Of a DNA stretch of 64,000 bases, positions 55,993-64,000 are shown one piece after another. Below the pieces are notes generated by a model that did not search any database, was not told the DNA's origin, and worked only from the letters and a program-made list of their open reading frames with translations. The stretch lies in contig OX327694.1 of assembly GCA_946807835.1 (NCBI GenBank), positions 8,816,001-8,880,000 of the forward strand. The letters run 5' to 3'. Position numbers and translations under genes: made by a program. The first letter of the stretch is position 1; each line of letters starts with the position of its first letter. The stretch is from Ailanthus altissimus (Eukaryota > Streptophyta > Magnoliopsida > Sapindales > Simaroubaceae).

Positions 55993-58138
55993 TGTTGGAG
56001 TCGATTATATACGGTGTGTATGCATGTGTATTTGTGTTTATTAACCAAAATACATATCTCATATATATTTATGCGTATTGAAAGTATAAAACAACAGTAA
56101 ACACATATAAATATATTAATTATATTAATATATAAAATGGATTGAGAATTCACCAAATGTAGCTTTTTAAAAAAGTTACTGGAGTCGGCTTGGAGTATGA
56201 CTGGTTTACAATTTTAGTCATCAACTGGGTAGGCTTGGTCAGCTAGAACAGCAGCTCTAAATCTAGCATTGGTATAACAGCTTAAACCTAATTTATTTGT
56301 TTTACCCTTGACCAACACTTATCAATAAAACAAATACTATTATGCTTTAATGACTTAAGCTTGATAGAGGAGATGAATAACTATGAATTCAACGCTTGAA
56401 TTCTAAGTCAAAAGAAATAATTTTCCTTTGTATTTTGCTTCTTAAAGTGGCTAGCCATCATAAGCATTTTCCAAACAAATTTTGCTTTAATTTCACATAT
56501 ATATATTATTATTATTTAACTTAACCATGGTCAACAATTGACTATAGTAAAGTTACATGCTTGGCCACCAGGCATGCTAATATAATAATATTTAATTAAC
56601 TTAACCATGGTTAACATTTAGCCATGGTTGGGTTAAGCAAACTTGGCCACCAAGTTTGCATTAATATATATATTTTAATATTAAATAATAATTAAAGAAT
56701 CATTAACTCAACTTTGGTTGGTTGAGTTATTTGTATATTATTTAATATATTATAATATTAAAGTATCTTAAGTATTTAACTTTTAAATAATCATATATGT
56801 AAAATTATCAAAATACCCTTACTTATTTACCAAGTAAACCCCCTAGTGGGTCTCACTATACCACTTGAGTAAATTCAACTAAAGGTTCCCAATACGCCAC
56901 TTGTCATTATTTAATTAGTTAACAACATTTGTCAACCAATTAACACGTGCGCATTCTGAGGGTTCTTGCTGCATCTTATTAGATTTAACTATTTAATCCA
57001 GTACGCTGCCCCGATGTATAACTAGTGCACTCCATATTGCAAGACTCCCTAGGTTCAGCCTGATTCATCAAATAGAACTATTTCATACATTCGTGAATGA
57101 TGCCCTACGCACACATCACGGATATTATAAATCAACGCATTGGACTATACGAGCTGAGGTCAAAACGTACATATAGTCTCCGTCATTTATATTCTAGATC
57201 TGTAGGGATATAGATCAACACTGTCAAATCTCTATGTACTCATCCATAAACTCATCTCCAGATTTGTATCTCACCGAACAATATATGCAAACACCTTTGC
57301 TATATTATTATTCAACCTTATGAGAAACTCCTTTTTCGGGTTAATTGCTTATGACTATAAGACTTTTTGAGATACAAACTCGAAGCATCTGGATATATGA
57401 CTCTCTTATGTGAACTGACGAATTGTATATCTACACAAACCGAACTCTATAAGCATCGAATCGTACCCAGCTATACGCAATAGTCAAACCATGAAAAGTC
57501 TCTAACGTCCGTGGAACCTAAGTATAGTAGATCATTCACAAGCCTACCTGGTGCTCAGGTCGAAGGATCACGAATACTACTTAACGCAAGAGAACCTTTC
57601 ATTTATGGCTACATAGGATGTCTATTAGGGTCATCGTGAGTCTGTTCAATATCTAGTCCTAACTAAATACCCGTATGCCTATACAAGTTTCAAGCTTATA
57701 GTCAACTGGGAACAACCATATGTTCCCTACAAATATAGACATACACTGATCTATATTAAAAGGGATTCACCGATATACCTACATCAGTAAAAAATAGATC
57801 AAGAATATAGTATTTAACAATATTGTTGCATAATGACATTTTCTAACACTTGATTATAACTCTTACAACTACATCATTACTAGTATACTCTCATGGATTT
57901 CACTGATTCTTTTAACCTGTTAACTCTTAATAGTCATCATTCTCAGCATTGCTAACTTTTAGCCCTAATCTAAACTAATTTAGATTAGATCTGAAATCTT
58001 TCAAATCATACAATGTCTATAGCATTACAAGCATTATACTATATAATAAAATTTAATCAGTAATTTAATTAAATGTACATCGTATAAATATCAAATACTC
58101 ATACAAATAGTGATGGCACGTAAGCACTAACCCTAACA
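55993..58138 (-). repeat. Copia element D: 5' LTR
   Basis: A complete 2146-bp LTR: TGTTAGGGTTAG start at 58138, ...GACTCCAACA end at 55993 on the minus strand. It is homologous to 3000-5069 and 9685-11724. The flank gtaag (58139-58143) would be one half of the target duplication; the other half is lost because the 3' LTR is rearranged. It is inserted into the C-terminus of the Ulp1-like gene. Confidence 0.9.
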
Positions 58139-60720
58139 GTAAGCACTATCTCCAATGCGACCTAATATGAGGTACTCAATAAACATATAAGTAAATACAC
58201 CATAATCTCCACTTTTGACCCTCTGTTAAGGTTCATCTTCCTTTAAATGAATAACTGAGAAAGTCGACGTATCTACATTCACTTCTTCCCTTAACTTATA
58301 AAATCTACATTTGCGGAGATAAAATGGCATGGCAATATATTGAGGTGCGATAAAATCTTCAATCACTTGATTGGATTATGCATTCATGCTGGAATCATAT
58401 AATGTAATCCTCCTATAAACAAAATCGTTCTTTGCTACAAACCAATGCTCATGTTTATAATTCAAGGGAATATATACCTGCACAAACCAATGTTTTATTA
58501 TGAAATAAATGTAATCTAAATGGTAAAAAAAATAATTACTTTATTCCTATTACCTTATCAACCCGAACTTATAATTTACCACTAACTAAATCCTCCTTCA
58601 TTCTATATGCATATGACAACAATGCTGCATCCCATTGAATATCTCCTTAAACCATTTTCTTTTAGCATTAAGGCCATGTAAAAAAATATGTTATTGTTTC
58701 TTATTCTCTATCCAAGTTAGAACGTTTACTCATTTTTCTTTATCTATAGGTTTCAGTCACCCACGCATATTAATTGAAGTTTGTACTTGTAATTTGACAT
58801 ATCTTCTTTTGACTTCTTTTTGGTTAGGATTGGTATAAGGTATGTGTTTAATCTATGAATCCTTGTATTGGCCCTCATACTTGCTCATCCCTTGTGCAAT
58901 AACATCAAGTATAATTTGAAGACTTATAGGATATCTTCTTTTGACCTTCTTTTGGTTAGGATTGGTATAAGGTGTGTGTTTAATCCATGTATCCTTGTAT
59001 TGGCCCTCATACTTGCTCATCCCTTGTGCAATAATATCAAGTATAATTTGAACACTTATAGGGCTTTCAATGGTAGTTGAAGAGTTACACGCTGCATGTT
59101 GAGCTGCTACTCAGGCTAATACTCAGCCGTTAGACTCTGTATCTGAAATTCATCAACCATGCATCCTCTCTCCTAAAACAAAATAATGTTTATGAATATA
59201 ATATGTTGATATAAATGTACTAAATCAACTTCATGTACAAAATGTACCATCTTTTGATTTGCATCTTCGAACATCCTGGATACCTTAAGGGACTCTATCA
59301 TGAGCTTCTTCTAATGAAAAATTTCTTCTTTGTATTTATCCATCTTTATATTGACGCTTGTCGACACATACAAGATTTTTGTTTTGTCTTTAACCATCTA
59401 GTCCTGTGTATCATCAATCCTCTTCTCAAAATGGTTATATTACGATAACGTGCACGAATGAAACTATATATAAGTAATTATAATCAATATTCACAATGTA
59501 ATACTCGTTAACATCATATAGTAAATCAAAAAAATATATTAAATTATTATACCGTTGGTCCAAACATTGGTGGGCTTTGGAGGGATAGCCACACTGAACA
59601 TCCATATCATTCTTAGGATCAATAAATTGGACATTTGACTTCACAATATACTTGAGTTTGAAAACCCCTCCCCATTATCCAGATGGAATACGCAATATTG
59701 CTATCATATAACAGTCTCCATTCTTCTCATGCTTTTGAGGCACCAACTTCTTATATGTCTCTAAAACCTACACAAATTTCAGAATTGTTAACCATTAACA
59801 AGAAAAAAATATTTTAAAAAATATATATTTATATTTTATAAAAATATACCAAATCTTCATCTTTTCTAAAGGGAAGGTTTTAAACGTCTGCGTACTTTGG
59901 GGTGCCCCTGCAATATAAATTTAGGAGGCAAAAAAAAAGGTCACCTTCCTTACACCTCAGATAATAAAAAATAATAATTTCAAACAACACTCTTTCATGA
60001 TCTTCTTTAATACAATTAAAAAAAATATATTTTCTTTTCATTTCAATAATGAATCAATAGAATTACTCAACAAGAATGCATGATTGAAAGCATTCATGTT
60101 ATATGCTTCTTTCAGCTAACTGTGTCTTCTTCTAATCTTTATTAAATTTTTTTATTGCTACTGTGTTAATCTATTATAGAGCACGCTCTATGCAATAGTG
60201 ACCCATGGATAGACATTGAACCCATCTAAATCATCAATAAGGTGGAGCACAAAATATTGGACTACTCTACTTTGATCACGTTGCACTAACAGTCTATAGA
60301 ATAAATAAAATAGACACATTTTTACAGCATCTGTGTCATCATCAACGCTAAACTTGACTGTATTGAACCATGTATCTAACTCTTTATGAGTCAACTCCCT
60401 TCTATTTATAAAATATTTATCTCAAACTTTATTTTCGAGTTTTTTGTTCAACTCTTTTTATTGAGAGATAATTTTTTATCCTCAAACTAATAATCAGATA
60501 AAATTCTAAATAAGAAAATCTAATGGACCTTTGGCATACAATAAATCACAATTCATCGTGTAAATTTTGGGTATGCACTTGTCTTAACAAAATATACCTG
60601 AGAATTGAATATCATGTGTATCCAGAAAATGACCGAAACGTGTGGTTCTAAATAATTCTGTCTACCTAGGCATCAACTTTTTCTTAATAGAGTCTAAAGC
60701 CCACAACTTAAAGTAAGTAA
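58139..60720 (-). pseudogene. DUF1985/Ulp1-like protease gene of Mutator-like-element type
   Basis: A multi-exon relic. At the 5' side (60190-60680, minus strand) is a DUF1985-like region: RFGHFLDTHDIQFSG, RRELTHKELDTWF and LIDDLDGFNVYPW. At the 3' side (58139-58560) is the C-terminal half of a C48/Ulp1 cysteine protease with HWFVAKNDF (catalytic His) and LYDSS (catalytic Asp) and, in place of the catalytic cysteine in the usual SGDCGVF motif, SGDYGVFTYMFIEYL. Proteins of this type are carried by plant Mutator-like elements; the family normally cleaves SUMO-like conjugates. Stops, a 128-base tandem duplication and the copia D insertion at 58138 inactivate it. Exon limits between 58600 and 60190 could not be set. 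Confidence 0.65.
58800..59060 (+). repeat. 128-bp tandem duplication
   Basis: Two near-identical units (58800-58930 and 58931-59058) beginning tatcttcttttgac and containing ccttgtattggccctcatac lie within the Ulp1-like relic. The plus-strand ORFs at 58635-59080 arise from this repeat. Confidence 0.85.
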
Positions 60721-61089
60721 CGATTGAGGATCAGTAGAACTCATTTTGTCAAATTATATATAATTTTGACCCATTTTACTTCTTTAAAAAAAATATATTA
60801 TTAGTGTATGAGTAGATAATTAAATAAATTTAACTGATTAATAAAAAAAAATGACCTATAATAAATAATAATTTCGTATGTAAATAAATTAATTCTTTAT
60901 GTAACTATATCTTTTAGCCAAAAATTAAACAATTAAATCTATTAATTTGTAATTACTTTTAATCATATCATTTAATTTATATAATGTTAATAAAAGTAGT
61001 TACTTAAATAAAAGGAATGAAATTAAATAAACATTAAAAAATGAAATTTAAATAAAAATATAAATTAAATTAAATTTTAAAAATTAATT
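60721..61089. other. A+T-rich spacer
   Basis: Very A+T-rich, with many taaat runs. No frame or repeat recognised. It probably belongs to the 5' untranslated or intron part of the Ulp1-like gene. Confidence 0.4.
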
Positions 61090-61280
61090 AATTAATTACC
61101 AACGTGGCACCACATGAAAGCGCCACGTGGTGGGGGTGGTTTGGAGCATGTGCACGCTAAGCCCCATGCGCAGCATGCGAGCTACGCATGGTTGTGGCAC
61201 TCACACTCCACGCACGAGGGGCTTTGCTTCCTATGTGTGGCACATGCGCCGACGCCACGCCAAGGGCAAGATGCAACTTT
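61090..61280. other. GC-rich island with repeated GTGGCAC/GCGCCAC words
   Basis: A sharply bounded stretch of high GC content in A+T-rich surroundings. It has a palindromic CGCCACGTGG (61121-61130, containing a CACGTG G-box core) and recurrent GTGGCAC, CATGCGC and GCATGCG words. Two overlapping plus-strand ORFs (61114-61356 and 61127-61333) are open only because of composition. It could be an acquired host fragment inside a Mutator-like element or a small inverted-repeat element; neither is proven. Confidence 0.4.
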
Positions 61281-61760
61281 CGCTACTTTTCGATCATTGC
61301 CTGCCAATTTCTTCTATTTTCCCATATTTCTAATTATTTATAACCATTTAAAATAATTATTTCATATTTTAACCCTAATTTAACTATTTACAATAATTAC
61401 TAACAAAAATATAATAAAACAACACCAAATTCAAAATTTATCAAATTTGATCATTTGTTTTTTAACTCCACAATCGGTTCTTTAACTTCTAATATTCAAA
61501 ATGTGATATTTTCGAAACTGATCTACAAGTGAATGGATGGTTTAAGTGGATTTGAGAGAGTATTGTGTGTGTTTTAGTGTGTGAGAGAGGAGAGTTGATA
61601 GTTTGAGTGAGAGGGGCAAAGGTGTCACATATTTGACTTTTTGGCCATAAAAGAATGAAAAATTTGACTGTAGCCAGAAAGAATAATTATAAAATATTTG
61701 GGTCAGTTACGAAATGTTTTCAATTTTTAACATTAGGGGTGTTTTGGTCAAATCATAACA
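61281..61760. other. Possible outer end of the Mutator-like element
   Basis: No gene. Purine-rich gtgtgtgagagagg-type sequence at 61565-61620 is followed by ggggtgttttggtcaaatc (61736-61754), a word of the kind often found at ends of plant Mutator-like elements. The matching inverted end on the far side would lie beyond the copia D insertion and was not found. Confidence 0.3.
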
Positions 61761-62661
61761 TTCATTGATACCATAAGGGCATAAAAGTCATTTTCCTTGC
61801 AATAATACTTATTCCTTTTATATAATTACCAAAATGTTATTGCCATTTAACTGTCTTATCCTAAATTATGTGATGCTTTGTCATAAATATAAAACTTTAC
61901 CCAGATTTCCTTTTTCTTTTAAAAGGAGTTGAATACCTACAATTTGAAAACGCCATGTTAGTAATTAAACATTACCATGTATCCATTTATTAAGAAAATG
62001 AAACATTTTAGTGGTTCGGATTATAGCGTACTTCCAGTGGAACAAACAGCCATGAGAGCTTCTTATTATCATCAACAATGAATTATACAAAAGAAGAAAC
62101 TATAGAGAAAATTTCCAGATCTTTAAATCCCCGTCTCAGATTACGATTTGTTCGGAAGCCAAAAGTGCCCGAAGAGTCGGCTTTTATATTCTGTTTTTGC
62201 AGCCCAGAAACTCTCAATACAATCAACCTCCTTTCAACCAAGTGGTTAACATAGCAAAATCCTCGTGAGAAATGTTAATTCACTTTGTATAATTCTATGA
62301 TCATCCCTATCTTGTCCACATTTTATAGTACCGGTAAACTTGCATTTACATCCATCTTAATGCATACTCAAGAATATTGATCACCGCAAAGAAAAACAAT
62401 TGAGTTCGTTCTATAGATTTTACAAGAAGTTCTCCAGTCATTTGATAACATCTTCAACACTGATCAGAACAGGCATAAACATCTGTGATCCAACGCAAAG
62501 TTGCTGATCACTATCCCCACTTACAGATAGAGGGGGTGTTATTTTACTTATACATAGTGGCAACTCTAGTTAATGACATCAAGGAAAGCAGATTTGAGAT
62601 GGAGCAGGAAAACAACTGGTTGTTTATCACAACACTCAATCTCAGAACTTGACACAGATTC
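61761..62661. other. 3' flank and untranslated region of the aminotransferase gene
   Basis: No frame with recognisable similarity. Part of it (up to a few hundred bases below 62661) is presumably the 3' untranslated region of the minus-strand aminotransferase gene. The plus-strand ORF 62573-62884 overlaps the last exon antisense. Confidence 0.4.
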
Positions 62662-64000
62662 TTATTGCTTCTTTTCATGTCTTTGGCAAAAGGAACTTAT
62701 CCTCTCCAAGCCATCCTCAAGAACTGAAGGCTCAACGCTAAATGCTATGCGGAGCCAATTTTTCAGTCCTAGAGTAGTCCCTGCAACATTTTGTTATTAT
62801 CAGCATCTAAGGGCTGCTCAGCAAGTCTTTTGTAGCACTCATAATCAAGAAACAGGTCTCCACACAGTTGAGCAATTTATGTAAACAATTCCATAATCAA
62901 ACTACTCAAATTAAACACATTTTACTGAAAATATAAACTGTATTCCAGTACTCCATATTAGGACTTTAGCAGCTGGTGGCTACATTCATCCATTTCTCAT
63001 GTATCTGTTTTCACATACCCACAAAGCACTCGGGACTTTCTTTTCACCCTTTTTCATAGAAGAGAAGCTAGGATGTATTATACCAGTAAAATTGGGAATT
63101 CAATCTAGTTAAACCCTATAAACTCTAAGACTTTATGCATCTAATTACCTGGTGTAACAATGACTGATTCCTCTTTAGCAAGCTTGAGAGTGAATTCCAT
63201 GTCATCATTAATGTCTTCCAACAGTGATAGGTTCAACTTCACCTGCAAGTAGAAGTCCATAAGTACACATTCATGTACCGAAGCATGACATAGCACATGA
63301 TTCCCTTACCATTGTAAACATGGACCCTTCTGGTTTCTTTGGGCAACTCATGCAAGGAATCTCCTTAATTCCATCATAACATAGGTTGGCTGACTCTTTT
63401 AGTATTCCAATAATCTTTGAAAAGAAATCCTCTTTTGTTCTTTCAAAGATTTGAGGAACTGCTCCCTGATGCATAAAGCATGCAGTTTTAATATCAAGAG
63501 GAAAGTCAAGGAACCAGAAAGCTTAACTCAATGACACATACATATACATATACATCCTTTCAGGTCAAAAGGCCTAAAAGTTAATTGTTGAGGATAAACC
63601 TTTACAGAAGTTCAAGAGTACAAATCCTTCCTGTGTTTAAAAAATCAAAAGGTATTTCTTGTTACTAAAAGCATCATGATGTTATGATCAATCACAAACC
63701 TGAATGAAGGTTGGGATATCAGAGTAAATACTGAGACATTCCAGGATGGAATCAACAATCTGATGAGTACAAAACAAAGCCCTCAATATCACAGGATCAT
63801 TAATCCAAGTTTTGAAAACTAGGTTAGAAATTTCAAATCAAGAACATAATAAACAATTTGCATTGTCATAGAAAAACAGAGAGAAACCAACCCCCGATTT
63901 TTTAAGGATGCCACTGGGATCATTTGTCACAAGCCAACCAAACCGCCAACCAGGAACTATCCATCTCTTTGATATGGATCCAACAGTAATGACAGGCACG
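62662..64000 (-). CDS. Tyrosine aminotransferase-like protein, 3' half (exons continue beyond window)
   Basis: A pyridoxal-phosphate aminotransferase of the plant TAT/NAAT family (fold type I), which converts tyrosine to 4-hydroxyphenylpyruvate or acts on related substrates, probably in the cytosol. Exons on the minus strand: 64000-63892, 63759-63700, 63465-63310, 63242-63149 and 62780-62662, all with GT/AG introns and consistent phase. The first visible exon holds the cofactor lysine in [13 protein letters not shown] (codon 63967-63969) and [10 protein letters not shown]. Then come [54 protein letters not shown] and [20 protein letters not shown]. The stop is at 62662 (…KKQ). No lesion is visible. 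The N-terminal half lies outside the window. The exact substrate within the TAT family (tyrosine, nicotianamine or thiohydroximate) cannot be told. Confidence 0.9.

Noticed and set aside
61114..61356. Two overlapping plus-strand ORFs in the GC-rich island
   Set aside because: Open because of base composition. No conserved domain or supporting start context, and both frames are equally open.

Overview
The window reads as nuclear DNA of a flowering plant, most likely a eudicot. It is roughly two-thirds A+T, has long non-coding stretches, one intron-containing host gene at the right edge, and is otherwise almost entirely transposable elements nested in one another. I could not identify the species. 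No rRNA, tRNA gene, CRISPR array or prokaryotic operon was seen.

Layout. 1-746: minus-strand LTR fragment of a Ty3/gypsy family, here called 'Gyp1'. 747-1531, 13665-14407 and 15861-18220: pieces of one old endogenous pararetrovirus (Caulimoviridae-like), in the order expected of the viral genome (RNase H end, intergenic promoter, tRNA-Met primer site, 5' coding part). It is split by a Ty1/copia cluster (1532-13660; element 'F' plus LTR fragments) and by a 1.45-kb solo LTR with a perfect target duplication (14408-15855). 18670-18790: relic of an aminotransferase exon. 19290-21014: 5' part of a minus-strand copia element ('E'). 21015-34858: two joined Gyp1 elements, A (21015-29232) and B (29233-34858). 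34859-36408: plus-strand copia LTR piece. 36409-58138: minus-strand copia element 'D', interrupted by a solo LTR (38065-39512) and by Gyp1 element C (40272-52438), which is itself interrupted by a 2.78-kb solo LTR (46751-49526). 58139-60700: decayed DUF1985/Ulp1-protease gene of the kind carried by Mutator-like elements. 62662-64000: 3' half of a tyrosine-aminotransferase-like host gene.

The most interesting content is in Gyp1. It has Gag, aspartic protease, RT/RNase H and integrase and a tRNA-Asp-type primer site, as in Athila/Tat-like elements. Between integrase and the 3' LTR it carries two extra sense-strand genes. The first (intact in B at 32284-32832, decayed in A and C) resembles the cysteine-rich nucleic-acid-binding proteins of carlaviruses and relatives. 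The second (decayed but full length in A at 23948-24562 and C at 41825-42471, absent from B) is an intronless copy of a LONELY GUY (LOG) cytokinin-activating enzyme, with a TATA box about 50 bases upstream of its ATG in both copies. I know of no description of a retrotransposon carrying this pair, but no search could be run.

All Gyp1, copia and pararetrovirus copies here are broken by stops, deletions or nested insertions. The only gene likely to work for the host is the aminotransferase. The 182-codon ORF of B and a 686-codon chimeric ORF in B are intact reading frames of unknown expression.
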